The notes: generated by a model from the sequence alone, not told the origin. DNA of 64,000 nt from Carposina sasakii (GCA_014607495.2 CP053161.1:12037115-12101114); one strand, 5' to 3'. Numbered from the stretch's first letter, positions 1 to 10,029 are shown. Translations and numbers: made by a program.

Positions 1-96
1 ATAGTACACGATATCACTGTGAATAAAAGGAGACATATCAATTTGTAACTTGTGTTTTTTTTTATTTAGGCAAAGTTCGTTTCATAAAATAATTCC

Positions 97-222
97 TATT
101 CACTATGGGTGCGCCCACCACCGGGCCCTACACCCTCCACTGACCCTCGGATCTGATAACTCATAACTGCAAAAACAGGCACTTGCACTTACTACGATCG
201 CCACGAGAAACCGCGAGAAGTG
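97..222. repeat. Truncated arm of a foldback (MITE-like) element
   Basis: This stretch starts at a terminus containing GGGTGCGCCCACCA. It matches, in the same orientation, the left arm of the foldback element that begins at 761, sharing the blocks GGGCCCTACACCCTCC and CTGACCCTC. The match fades after about 100 bases and no partner arm follows directly, so this is a broken or older copy. There is no coding potential. Confidence 0.55.
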
Positions 223-760
223 AATGTTTGAACTTCCGAATTGTAACGCCTAATACAATTTCATTTAATAATTCCTTTGCCTGATTTCTACACTAACATT
301 TTTTGTATGTAGTGAATCAGAAAATGTGGTCATAGACATAGTAACTAGCGCCATCATCCATCGAAACTAGCTATAGCACAGATTACCCCCTAGGGTACAA
401 AGCTACAGTAATCGCCCGTCGCATTTGCACACTCGTTTAGAGCCTAGCGATATAACTATCGGAACTAGAGGGCGTTTCACTGTATAGTTCGTTTGTATGA
501 TGGCGCTAGTTTGTATGTGTATGACATTATCTGTGTCACTTTATAAGTTCCGAAATCGGGTATAGCAGTTATTCTATGAAACTGACTCTAACACTCGCTT
601 CTCGCTGTTCGCAATTTAAGTTTCTAGTTCTACTCAGTAGTGGCATACGTTCCACAAAATAGTTCATTTGAATGATGGCGCTAGTTTCTATGTGTGTGTA
701 TGACTACATTTTCTGTAAATATTTAATTGTATCAGGCGTCACTATTCGGAAGTTCAAATT
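223..760. mobile_element. Inverted-repeat MITE-like element, about 540 bp
   Basis: The two ends are inverted copies. GTTTGAACTTCCGAATTG near 223 pairs with the complement of CGGAAGTTCAAA near 748-757. Further in, the block with ACTAGCGCCATCATCC (about 343-360) pairs with ATGATGGCGCTAGT (about 673-686), and a third copy of that block lies near 495-510. No open frame is present. The CTAGCGCC core also occurs near 14330. I infer a non-autonomous DNA transposon; superfamily and exact ends are unresolved. Confidence 0.5.
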
Positions 761-1178
761 TCCATTGAGGGGTCACCCACCACCCTCACCACTACACCCT
801 CCGCTGACCCTCTGATCTGCCGACTCATGATCACGAACACAAGGCAATACTGTCTTAACGAGAAGTCCGATCCAAGCACCTAGGATGCAACCATAAATAC
901 ATAGCCGCTAATTCGAAAAACGATTAAAATTTTTAATTGACATATGTTTCGCCAACACCCGTGGCATCATCAGGATTAGTTTTCCGTGTTAGTTCTAACT
1001 TCCGAACCAACTAACAACTAAAAATGATTTGCAATACATTGGTTTTATGGTTGCATGCTAGGTGCTTGGATCGGGCTTCTCGTTACGACAGTAGTGCCTT
1101 GTGTTCGTGATCATGAGTCGGCAGATCAGAGGGTCAGCGGAGGGTGTAGGGCCCGCTGGTGGGCGACCCATCAATGGA
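761..1178. mobile_element. Foldback MITE with about 130-bp arms
   Basis: The ends read TCCATTGAGGGGTC (761 onward) and its near-complement GACCCATCAATGGA (ending at 1178). About 130 bases of each arm are complementary, with only scattered mismatches, for example in the blocks CTCATGATCACGAACACAAG and GATCCAAGCACCTAG. The unpaired centre is roughly 150 bases and non-coding. Length, long arms and lack of coding fit a non-autonomous foldback element. The partial copy at 97-222 shows it is repeated. Confidence 0.7.
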
Positions 1179-1199
1179 TACATTTTCTAATTTCATAAG

Positions 1200-1330
1200 T
1201 GTCGTGACGTTCTCAGGCGATTGGCTAGCAACTGATCTTTTCATCATCAATCGTGATAAACATGGCTGTGCGATCTCCTTCAGTGATCCTGCAGTTTTAG
1301 GAACATAGTCGTGTGTAGTATTTGTATTGT
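1200..1330 (+). repeat. Dispersed repeat, probable LINE 3' UTR fragment
   Basis: The sequence around AACATGGCTGTGCGATCTCC followed by a CCTGCAGTTTTAGG block recurs in diverged form near 16495-16680 and 55370-55550. The order of blocks (GTCGACTAA-like, GTCACTGATCA-like, GGCTGTG.GATCTCC, CTGCAGTT, CGTGTGT) is kept between copies. I infer the non-coding tail of a non-LTR retrotransposon; no coding part is attached. Confidence 0.4.
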
Positions 1331-1640
1331 ATGTATAAAAATATATATTTCAAACTTTTACTCTAGAGACCCAAAACCAGTCGCACTATGTAGTACCATA
1401 ATACGCTAAAGACTACATTTGCCTTTGATAAATCCTTTAAAAAAAACTAGAGCTTTATTTTAATTAAATAATGAACAAGCGAGCGCATCGAAATAATTTA
1501 AATTGTTTCACCGGGAGGCGGATCGAATTTCTTGAAACATGGACACTTTAGCGTTACATACACCCACGGCGCGGGATGCGGGATGGCGAGCACGCGCGGT
1601 ATGCAGTGAGTATGCTCCTTTATTTGTTCCGACTAAGTAG
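1331..1640. other. Non-coding, nothing recognised
   Basis: AT-rich sequence between two repeat fragments. No open frame with a recognisable product, no RNA gene and no clear repeat was seen. Confidence 0.5.
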
Positions 1641-1659
1641 GACGAATTCTTATAGGTAA

Positions 1660-1735
1660 GAAGGTGCCTACGTTGTTGGGGGAGGCCTATGTTCAGCAGT
1701 GGACTTCTCATGACTGATTATAATGATAAAGTAGG
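1660..1735 (+). pseudogene. RTE-type LINE, extreme 3' end of ORF2
   Basis: On the + strand, in the frame containing TTGGGGGAGGCCTATGTTCA, the sequence reads LGEAYVQQWTSHD and then TGA. LGEAYVQQWT is the conserved C-terminus of lepidopteran RTE-clade reverse transcriptase ORFs. A short degenerate ATGAT-like tail follows. The rest of the element is missing, so this is a 5'-truncated dead copy. It belongs with the fragments at 17010, 54446, 60100 and 62887. Confidence 0.7.
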
Positions 1736-2004
1736 TAGGTTGGTAGGCTTACTATAGGACCACATAAATATATCATACAGGGTCGTGGGTATATGCTGGA
1801 TGTAGGCCGCTTACAACCGGTTGCAGTGGAGTGGTCTTCCTATGTCTGAAACGATGACATCCAACTTCCTTGCGAAAATAAAAAACACAGAGTCACGTGG
1901 GGTAAGTGACTGAAATACGATGATGCAAGTGCATAGACCTACAGGACCTACAGGAAGGTCATAAAGGCCATTAAGTGAACTTTCACAGGTAGTACTAAAA
2001 TAAT
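1736..2004. other. Non-coding, probable old repeat debris
   Basis: GGATGTAGGCC at about 1799 resembles the RTE tail in reverse, but the match does not extend. Nothing else is recognised. Confidence 0.35.
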
Positions 2005-2170
2005 GAATCTCCTTCTTCAGCCTATTGCAATCTACTGCTGGACGTAGGCCTTCCCTAGGGCAAGCCACAAGACTACGCTGGGCAGGCGGGTTAGTGACAG
2101 TGTGATTTTCTCATTTTCGGACTAGGCGCTGCTGCCCGCCTCCCGAAATCCAGGGCCGGAGTTAGGCTAC
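2005..2170 (-). mobile_element. SINE-like element with an RTE-derived 3' tail
   Basis: On the minus strand the element runs from about 2170 to 2005. Its body holds the blocks GAGGCGGGCAGCAGCGCC and CCGCCTGCCCAGCGTAGT. It ends in the RTE tail GGCCTACGTCCAGCAGT and AATAGGCTGAAGAAGGAG. The tail is damaged relative to the LINE: the tryptophan codon after QQ reads TAG. The same body joined to the same tail is seen at 54652-54900 and, shorter, at 17010-17090. This fits a non-autonomous element moved by the RTE machinery through a shared 3' end. Confidence 0.6.
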
Positions 2171-2439
2171 CTATTTTAAATTCTAGAAAGATTGTAATAA
2201 TTGTGAATAATTTAACGTTCACGATCGATCATCAACCGAATTGCAAAGGAGGGTTGCCGTCAGGCAGGTGACTGAATGATAAAAGTCAAGCCAAAGTTTG
2301 AAGAAAACCATTTTGCTCTTACCCAAAAACAATAGGATAAGGTCATGAAGATAGATATAGGTAATAAAATTATACACACGGCTGTGTTCCGTTATGTTTA
2401 ACATAGCGGTGACAAATGGAAATGATCAGTGACTAGTTG

Positions 2440-3163
2440 CCGTTTATTCCCGGTCGTCCCCACCCTGTCGTCCCCACTAGGTTTTTTTTTACAATTAGCT
2501 AGGCAAACATTTGACCGCCATCGTGTCTGATGCGGCCTAGGGTGGTACATGTTTGCCTAGAAAGTGCCTATTCACTCTAGCTTTGAAGAGACCAATGTTC
2601 TAGTGCTCGGGAAATACATCGGCAGGAAGTGCATTCCACTCCTTAGCCGTTCGCATTACAAACGAGTTAGCATAACGTTTGGTGCGGATGGGTGGGTGAT
2701 ACGCAAGTCTGCGTCTAGTATCCCGATGGTGAAAAGGGGCTGGTGGAACTGTATTGTGAAGTTCCCACGCACACTCTCCAAAGTGTATCCCGTAAAACAC
2801 TGACAAGGCAGCAATTTTACTGAGTACGAGTGGGAAAAAAACTTTCGTTCGTCCCCAGTGGTGACGATTGGAACTTTTTTTTTCCACTCATTCTTTTTTT
2901 TACGTTTGCCTATTTCCCTAATGTTTTCTTAAATTAGGTTGAATGTCTATAATACAATACACCACAATACAGCAATAAGAACTTAGGCCTTTTTTTATTA
3001 ATTATGAAAGTATATATTTTTAACTATAATGTTGCGATTACCTACATTTTGACTCTCGGTCTATAGCGGAACAAGCGGGAAAAAAAAAAGTTCCAATCGT
3101 CACCACTGGGGCCGAACGAAACTTTTTTTCCCACTCGTACTCAGTGGGGACGGAATAAACGAT
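2440..3163. mobile_element. Foldback element interrupted by a LINE fragment
   Basis: The right arm (about 3066-3163) is the inverted complement of two separated pieces: 2440-2472 (TTTATTCC...GTCCCCACT) and 2813-2887 (GAGTACGAGTGGG, then CGTTCG.CCCCAGTGGTGACG). Between the two left pieces lies a LINE 3' fragment. The bases ACT stand on both sides of that insert, as a short target-site duplication would. The foldback is therefore older than the LINE insertion. The loop between arms (2888-3065) is AT-rich and non-coding. Confidence 0.7.
2473..2812 (-). pseudogene. 5'-truncated LINE 3' end (reverse transcriptase C-terminus)
   Basis: The minus strand reads RTKRYANSFVMRTAKEWNALP and ends DVFPEH before a stop at 2600-2602. 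The motif R.A.EWN.LP is typical of the C-terminus of insect non-LTR retrotransposon ORFs in the Jockey/CR1 range. The 3' UTR follows, with the block AGGCAAACATTTGACCGCC in reverse, and ends in a run of nine A on the minus strand (T run at 2483-2491). The same 3' UTR recurs at 55740-55815. The open frame entered the foldback arm upstream, so residues N-terminal to about position 26 of that frame are not LINE protein. Confidence 0.7.
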
Positions 3164-3634
3164 TATTGATTTATGGAAACTACCAGCAGGTATTTCTTCT
3201 TTTATCAACAGTTCATGATGATGATAGATTTCCCATTGTCACTCTTCTAATGGAAGCAACATGTATATGTTGATTGTTGCTGATCGTCACTATGAACTGT
3301 CTAAAAAGTGCAGGTAAAAGTAAGCAATTATAAATAAAAGTAAATAGTTACCTAAGTGCTGAACTGAGGACATTTCACAACATAAAAAAAAACTGAAACA
3401 GAGCTTTCCTGCTGTGGAGATGGTAGGTGCGTAATACCAAATCTGCAGAAATTTCTGGTGCAATAAATTCGAAATCGAAACAACCGAAACACTTATCAAA
3501 GTGCGCGCGTCTATTCTAAACCCAGGTGTAGGAGAGATGTAATCTGACCGAAACAAAGCTACCCACCGGCCATATATCGGGTGCACTTTACTATACTATT
3601 TCACTGTCCCGCGTTATATTTAAAGCTGTTTTTA
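3164..3634. other. Non-coding, nothing recognised
   Basis: Mixed AT-rich DNA with short open frames but no motif, repeat or RNA structure that I can identify. Confidence 0.45.
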
Positions 3635-3826
3635 GGGTTGCCAACTTATTTTCAGAAGAAATAAGATAGGCCCCTTTTGATATCCGTAAAAACGTAAAGT
3701 ACAAAAATACTCAAAACTTCGTTGCTTCAAATTATCTATATTTTCTGTGTATTTAAAAGGGGCCTGAAATAACGTAGGGAAGAAAGGTATATAGGTACTT
3801 TTATTGGTTGGTTGGTTGGCAACCCC
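3631..3826. mobile_element. MITE with GGGTTGCCAAC termini and 7-bp TSD
   Basis: The terminal inverted repeats are GGGTTGCCAAC (3635-3645) and GTTGGCAACCC (3815-3825). Subterminal blocks AGGCCCCTTTTGA and TTAAAAGGGGCCT also pair. AGCTGTT occurs immediately outside both ends (3624-3630 and 3827-3833), giving a 7-bp (possibly imperfect 8-bp) target-site duplication. About 190 bp, non-coding. An 8-bp TSD would fit hAT or P-type elements; the family is not established. Confidence 0.65.
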
Positions 3827-3833
3827 AGCTGTT

Positions 3834-4467
3834 CGCATATCGGCGTGCGCCTTTGTATTGCAGAACCGACAAGACGACAAGTTACGTTTTGTTCGCTGCG
3901 AGGTGTTAAGTCGACGTCGCAAATATGTAAACAAAACTAAAAGGCAACCGAGCGAGGCCAGATTTATTTTGCGCGTTAACTGAAACAATTTTAATTAGAA
4001 TTTGCCGGTTAATGAATAGAGACATAAAGCGGTTTCGGATGCCTTTCGCGGTTTCTTTCTATTGCGTTCCGAAATAATTGGATACTAGATGACGATATTT
4101 GGCGTATGCGAATGCGAGCTATGTGACGATATTCATTGTGTTGAGTTCTCGACTTCCATTACGTCGAGAAAAGTAAATGTTTGAAGTACCTATTCATTGG
4201 CAAGAAATATCTTCAAGTTTGCGGTAATGGTTGGCAGTTCTGACTATGGGCATCTATGGGTATGCAAGGGCGGATCCGGGGTGTTTTTTTTTTGGGCTAG
4301 GGTGGCATAACGGGCCTAAGATTTTACTATAAGTAGGCCAACTGCGTCAGATTACTTATATATTAAGTTAGTCTAAGAAAAAAGCCCCATTAATGAAACA
4401 GGTCACTTTCCCAACTGGAAACCGAGAATTTACTTGAAGGCGAAATATGTTATTTAGTACCTATCTG
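3834..4467. other. Non-coding, nothing recognised
   Basis: No gene seen. A T-run with an adjacent GGGCTAGGGTGGCA block near 4285-4310 resembles the 3' tail of the LINE at 2473 but is too short to assign. Confidence 0.4.
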
Positions 4468-4622
4468 CACCTGTCGAACCAGCTTTCCGCCCCATCAGAC
4501 TATGACAGTGACGGAATAGAGAGTGCATCTGTGTTTGCGCACCCCCTTGTTCACTTATGATATCTCCCGTGCACTTGGCTAATCTTCACGTAGAGATTGG
4601 TCGCCTTGTCCGTAGTGGTGCT
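4468..4622 (+). mobile_element. SINE 3' portion (family of 63535-63803)
   Basis: The segment shares ordered blocks with the SINE on the minus strand at 63535-63803: GCACCTG, GCTTTCCG.CCCATC.GACTATGA, GAATAGAGAGTGCATCTGTG, TTTGCGCAC, ATATCTCC.G..CACTTGGC and GATTGGTCGCCTTG. The tRNA-like head is missing, so it is a truncated copy. A third partial copy lies at 62139-62265. Confidence 0.65.
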
Positions 4623-4673
4623 TAATTAAGTAGATAATAGAAAGAAATAAATAAATAATTTATTCATCATTAG

Positions 4674-4713
4674 CATAGAGGAATAAAAGACTTATTAATC
4701 TTATTCCTCTATG
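4674..4713. repeat. Perfect 13-bp hairpin
   Basis: CATAGAGGAATAA (4674-4686) and TTATTCCTCTATG (4701-4713) are perfect inverted copies separated by 14 bases. No role is apparent; it may be the tip of a decayed palindromic repeat. Confidence 0.5.
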
Positions 4714-6086
4714 TCATTAGTTAGGTAAGTACTTAGGTATTATAAAAATTCTTGCTGGTCAAATTAACTCAAATTGGCGATGGTGATGAGACATTTGAAA
4801 GATTTGTAAACTTTTATAAAATTAACTATCGTCGATAGATAAATTAATTATCACAGTTCTAAAGTTATAACCATAAATAATTAGTTTTATCTCTATTTTA
4901 CCTGTTTATTGGCGAATTTAGTCAGTTTTCTCAATAACAGTAGGCCGCCCACTGCCGATCGAATTGCGTTGTTTTTCCATTTAAAGGGATTTTTATTGGT
5001 TCTTACTCAGACTGTAGGACATTCAACTCTGACTTAGAAAATCTACTTTAGCATTTATATGCTTACGTCAAGATGCGTCCCACTTCTGGACAATGTCCTT
5101 ATAACTTTACGAAGGATAAACAACATTAAGGACCTAAGTTCCTAGATGGAATCTAGAATTTTTGCAGTCGTGTCACTGTTGTTCCAAATGAGCAACATGA
5201 AATTAGGGTTACATTAAAGACCCTAATAATTATAGGTACATACCTACCTACCTGCATAGAATACGGGCTGCCCACCTTGTAACTTACTACCTACTATAGG
5301 CTACTATTTCCAGCTTCTTTTATACAGTCATATCACAACAGTCTGGTAAACTTTTCTGTTTATTTTCTTCTTTTTACGGCTGTGTTCCCAGAATGGGGCG
5401 GTCAGGACTACAGGATCCCTAAGGAGATCCTGTAACCTAGCTACCTAACCCAGCATAGCGGGGCCAGTTATAAAAGAAGAACGACAAAAGTTACTAGCAT
5501 CATCAGAGAGAACGCTGCAGAGTTCTTTAGACTCTTACGACATGCACGGAAGGATATGCTGCTGATGTAGGTACCTATTCTAGTGAAGCTCCACACCAGC
5601 ACAGGTTACATATCTATACTTATTACTTAATAACTGTTTGTACTCATCGGGCCCACATACCTACCTACCTATTTATTTTAGTAAGTGTCTTGAGAACTTT
5701 GGTGAATAAGAATGAAAAAAAAAAAAGAAATTCGTAAGTTAATTATTATTTTTATTATTTAAAGTAAGTCGTATCTAAGCACCTAAATAAGTAATTCTGT
5801 TGATTAATAATTAATTTGGACAGATTGATGTAAGTAAAAGTACCTACCTATGTAACTTTTACGTGCGCTTGCAAAGGAAGGTGGGCAGAGTAAAATATTG
5901 TTCTGTTTCAGGCCAACACGCAGTGGTAAGTTAGTTAACTTGTGCAGAAACTCTTAATATTTTTATGTATGCGTACCTGTCATACAATAAAAAACGTGAC
6001 AAAGTTTTTTATTATTAGACGACGATGTGAAAATCGCCAGGTGCAAGTAGGAGGGATTTCAGAGGCCCCCATTTGACCGTCGATTG
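4714..6086. other. Upstream flank of the SRF gene, non-coding
   Basis: AT-rich DNA with many TACCTACCTA-type simple runs. A GGCTGTGTTCCCAGAATGGGGC block near 5379-5400 looks like decayed LINE tail. A short segment at 5912-5925 is flanked by good splice signals and is listed separately. No other feature is supported. Confidence 0.5.
5912..5925 (+). other. Possible 14-nt 5' UTR microexon
   Basis: A pyrimidine-rich acceptor TTGTTCTGTTTCAG (ends 5911) and a consensus donor GTAAGT (5926-5931) bracket 14 bases. If used, it would be a non-coding alternative 5' exon of the downstream gene or belong to an unseen transcript. It rests on splice signals only, which also occur by chance, so confidence is low. 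Confidence 0.15.
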
Positions 6087-6096
6087 CCATATTTGG
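6087..6096. promoter_or_regulatory. CArG box (SRF binding site) in the SRF promoter
   Basis: CCATATTTGG is a perfect match to CC(A/T)6GG, the binding site of SRF itself. It lies 443 bases upstream of the SRF start codon and about 300 upstream of the predicted transcription start. Vertebrate SRF promoters contain CArG boxes used for autoregulation, so an equivalent loop is plausible. About five such matches are expected by chance in 64 kb at this base composition, so it is the position that makes it notable. Confidence 0.5.
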
Positions 6097-6109
6097 CACG
6101 GCTCGCGTC

Positions 6110-6160
6110 TAAATACGGCTCTGGGCCTGCCCACCGCCCCGCGCCGCGTTCGCGCCGCTC
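6110..6160. promoter_or_regulatory. GC-rich upstream promoter block
   Basis: A CpG-rich stretch in AT-rich surroundings, including CCACCGCCCCGCGCCGCG, which contains a GC box (CCGCCCC) of the kind bound by Sp1/KLF factors. It sits between the CArG box and the predicted start site. This assigns it to the promoter by position; binding is inference. Confidence 0.35.
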
Positions 6161-6387
6161 TACTTCCTATTCTATTATTTCTATTTACGAAATAAACTCA
6201 AAATAAAAGCTCTATTTTAATACGGATTTCGGGCACTGAAACGTTCGCGGGTTCCCGGTGCATTCCGCTTTTCATACGATGTGTCGGGTTACGTACGGTA
6301 TTCCCATCTCGCTCGGCAGTGACACACTCGCGCGGCGCCAGAGCGAGATAGCTAGAAGTAGACGTCGCTGAACAGATAGAAGCGAAG

Positions 6388-6421
6388 TCAGTTGCGGTCC
6401 GAGCGGCCAAGTCGTCAGTCC
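6388..6421 (+). promoter_or_regulatory. Core promoter: Initiator plus DPE
   Basis: TCAGTT at 6388-6393 fits the arthropod Initiator TCAKTY with +1 at the A, 6390. AGTCC at 6417-6421 fits the downstream promoter element RGWYV and lies at exactly +28 to +32, the spacing the DPE requires. There is no TATA box about 30 bases upstream. Two other TCAGTC motifs (6415, 6449) lack a correctly placed DPE. I infer the main start near 6390. Confidence 0.55.
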
Positions 6422-6529
6422 CGCCCTCGGTTCTTTCGCGGTTTCGATTCAGTCTCCGTTCGTCGTTCGAACGGTGAGGTGTGATAGCGCGTGCGCGCAC
6501 CGGTTACTGTGGCGTACTGCGAGGTTATA
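6390..6529 (+). other. bs: Predicted 5' UTR of the SRF gene
   Basis: From the predicted start to the initiator codon there are 140 bases without any ATG, so the first ATG met by scanning ribosomes is the one at 6530. An ACG|GTGAGG motif near 6471-6479 resembles a splice donor and could give an alternative leader. The transcription start is inferred from the core-promoter motifs only. Confidence 0.45.
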
Positions 6530-6925
6530 ATGGACGCGCCCGGCGGAGCGCGGGAGCCCCGCTTCGGGTCGCCGTATGGAATGAGCCTGCTGGGAGAAGT
6601 GCCCGACATGTACGGCGCCGGTCGAGCGCCTTCCCTCGGCGGTGGAGCCCTTAGGCCCGGCATGCAGCCCTGCCCGGTGCCCCGAGGCGTGAAGAGACCG
6701 TCAGATCAGTGCTATGACGAGAGACCGTCCCAAAGTATGGGATTAGAACATTGTCCGATGCCAGATATCGCAGACGATGGTTACTCGTCTCTTCAACCGA
6801 AGAAGTCTCCACCTTCAAATGGCAAGAAGACGAAGGGTCGTGTCAAGATAAAGATGGAGTATATAGATAACAAGCTCAGGCGGTACACCACATTTTCAAA
6901 GAGGAAGACTGGCATTATGAAGAAG
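6530..6925 (+). CDS. bs: Serum response factor (blistered), coding exon 1
   Basis: Encodes residues 1-132 of SRF, a nuclear MADS-box transcription factor that binds CArG boxes as a dimer and, in flies, directs tracheal terminal-cell and wing intervein fates with the MRTF cofactor. The start ATG has A at -3 and G at +4 and is the first ATG of the leader. The N-terminus contains SPYGMSL, VPDMYGAGRAPSL and RGVKRPSDQCYDERP, low in charge and probably disordered. A basic KKSPPSNGKKTKGRVKIKM block (about 91-109) is the likely nuclear signal and start of the DNA-binding N-extension. The MADS box begins at G103 (GRVKIKMEYIDNKLRRYTTF), with helix I residues SKRKTGIMKK up to the exon end. Donor AAG|GTGGGT at 6926; the open frame beyond it runs on into intron only to 6988. 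Identification is firm. Confidence 0.96.
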
Positions 6926-6999
6926 GTGGGTTGCGGGACTTGCTTTTGGCAATATTCCATATGGGCCATCCAAACAGTTTTTATCTAGCATGTGAAGTG

Positions 7000-9900
7000 C
7001 ATAAAAATTCCACTAAGCCATATTTAAATCAGTGAGACAAAGTTAATTCTGTGAGTGTAGTATTACTCCGATGGGAATAAAAAAGTGTTTTCAGTTTTAA
7101 AAGTAAGCGAAGCAAACCTAACAAAATCTGGTACACCACAGACAAATTCTATAACAATATCACATAATGTTAATTGAAAATATTGTTTTCTTCTATCAAT
7201 AATATCTAATAATGAAAAGTTTATTAGAAGAAACAATGTTAAAACTTAAAAACATTAATTTTTGAAGTTTGACTTGACTGCTTGTTAACATTTTTTGAAT
7301 TAAAGTTACATAATTGAATTCTATTTTATGTTCAGTATCAGTATACAATATGCATGAATCAAAAATGTACCCTATTTAATTTTTTTGGATACCTACTTGC
7401 TTGAAAACAATAGATTTGTTCAAGTCTTCTGTGTCCAAATCTTGCATTGAATTACATTTGTAGAGTTATAAAATCAGAAAGAATTGAAATTAATTTTAAA
7501 TCTGGGATTTATATATAATTACTAATGGCAAAAAGAAGAAATAAGTGATAAATACAGTTGGAATGAGAGCTACAGGGAATTGTTATTGTTTTATCAATTT
7601 GAGGTTATGTGGTTATAATGGAAGTGAAAAATCATATGGAATATTGCCGAAAACTGGTCTAAATGCATGTTTTTCAATGTAATATAGTTATTTACATGGC
7701 TACAGTACGTATAAAGTGCGATTTCAATTGAAAATCGGTGTTATTGTGAACATTTGTGACGATATTTTGACAGGTGTCAGCTGATTTACCTACCTAGTTT
7801 TTTATCTGTAAGTAATTTCGTATTTCATTATTAATTTGCTGTTCTAATAATACAGCTAAGGTAAATTTATTATCATTGCAATGATTGTAGTTACTATCAT
7901 ATATAATTTCATCTTTTTCATGCAAATATTAACCTGCTTGAAGATTTGACATTTCTAGTTTCGGTGACGTGCTAACAGATGGCGCTTATAACTTATAATG
8001 ATAGTGATGTACAAAAGTTTTCGACTTTTTGTCGAAAATTAAATTTAGATTTAGTTAATTAGGTACTTTGGTTAAATTATTACTTGAAAAATTAAGCCGT
8101 TATACGGTTTACTCAATATTCACTTTGCATTTAATATGCAGAGAAACCCGCATCATTACGTGGGATTTTATGAAGTAAGTTTTACGAACATTTTATTATC
8201 ATTAAATATTCAACAACCGTCTCATATAATAAGTACTTACCTACGTCTTATTATGGTAATAAAATAAATAAACCTTTATATCTTAGGCTCGAAAGGGTTG
8301 TGAATCGTTGAATGCACACCCTGCTAAATAATTCGTTTATTTAATTAAAACTATCATAGTAAGTACCTATGTAGCAGTTTTAACCTGTATGAATGGTGTT
8401 TAATTTTAATTAGATAAAATTTAGGTACATATCTACCTTATCTATCTCTACATTACCATATGTACTTACTTAATAATTATATTGCAATTTTTAGACATCC
8501 CTTTTTGAAATAACAGAAACTTTTAGAATTTCATGTTTTAATAATAACCATTGATCTAATATATTCATACTAACCACTATGGACTAATATCCGAAATAAA
8601 ATATTAGAATTTGAATTAATATTGTAACGAAATCCTTATTAATATGGAACCAGATTGATATTGATTGCTTACTTAATTAAGAGAGAAACTATAAATAATA
8701 ATCTGGCGTAACGACAACATTTACACAAAAAATGTCTAGCTTTACCTTACTCTATATAGAACAAGAAAGAATCCGAAATAAAAAATTTGGTTGTCTATTA
8801 GGCACATTTCATCAATAGTTTCTAAAGAGTTTGCTACTCAATTCAACACTAAAACGTTTGCTTTAAAAAACCTAAAGAAGCAGATTTCGCCAACACGAAC
8901 TTTTTAGTAGATCTATACGTTACGTCAACATGAAAAAAGTCAAACCTCAGTCCAAGTACGAGTGTGCTAATTACTAGAAGCTGTCACTGTTTTTTCGAAA
9001 TTTTAGTTTCTAGTTATTAAAAAAAAAATATGGTAACTATAGTTGGATGGGTTAAACCGAGTCTCATTAACTATTTCAGGTTAGCAATGTTGCACTTCGT
9101 AAGAGTCATTGCCGATCAGTTAATAATAAGTTAGGTAAGTAATCAAATGTGTATAATTGGAAGATCACAAGATATGGGTTAAAATTTCGCATATTCGACA
9201 TTTCAGACACGCATAGAATGTAAAAATTAAACGGTTAGGTAACCTTAGAATGGACTAACCTAATATCAGTAGTGATCCCCTCATAGTGCCAATCTATTCC
9301 TTAAATAGTAAATTGCTAATGAATAAATATTAATTTATCCTTTACTTATTTATTAGATTTTTATCATACTTAGATATTGGCACGAATAACGATGCAATAG
9401 TAATCGTTAGATACTTGTAATTTTCAATGCAAAACAAAAATGATGAATAGAAATAACACACCCCCTAAGGCCTATTGCTGGGCTGACGTCCCAGCGGGAC
9501 TCTAAGTCGGCTCTTGTTAGTAGATGCGCCCGCGCAGCCGAACTCATTCGTTATAAATTCAATATGTAGATCTTAGTTGTCTAATTCTTGTTTAAACTAT
9601 TACTAGCCCATATGTGTTATTTGTGTTATTCTGGTTAATTCTGTTTCCAAGTCTTTAATTTTTTATTATCATATTCCAATGCTAATAGTTAAAACCCTAA
9701 ACAATATTGCTCCATTGTAAGTACTTCAAATATTGCAGGAACGTTAAACCTTTAGGTAAAGTTTCGGCTAGTATAGAGGTTGGCAAACTTATAGGTACGT
9801 CTAACGCCCACTTTGAAAATCAGTAGCGCCCCCCATTTTTATTTCACCTTAAAAATGTCAATGCGCCGACCCCAATTATAATTGTATAAGGGCAGGAAGA

Positions 9901-10029
9901 TGATGACGATGACTTGACTGACACTTAATAAGCTACAACCTAGCTAGTGCAGAATATTTTTACAACATTTTTGTCGTCAGATTAGTTTACAGTTTTTACT
10001 ACACTGATTAAACCTAATCAATGGTCCAA
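7000..10029. other. Intronic DNA, non-coding, few repeats recognised
   Basis: AT-rich intron sequence. No open frame of note. A short GC-richer patch with AAGGCCTATTGCTGGGC near 9468-9485 is probably retroelement debris. Nothing else can be supported. Confidence 0.5.

Noticed and set aside
3632..3988. 118-codon minus-strand frame
   Set aside because: About half of it lies in the MITE at 3631-3826; no recognisable domain.
6198..6663. Minus-strand frames of 100 and 82 codons over the promoter and exon 1
   Set aside because: Antisense shadow of the GC-rich leader and coding exon, with no recognisable product.
6926..6988. Open frame continuing from SRF exon 1 (VGCGTCFWQYS...)
   Set aside because: A consensus donor GTGGGT starts at 6926, and exon 2 supplies the conserved continuation AYELSTLTG. 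This is intron.
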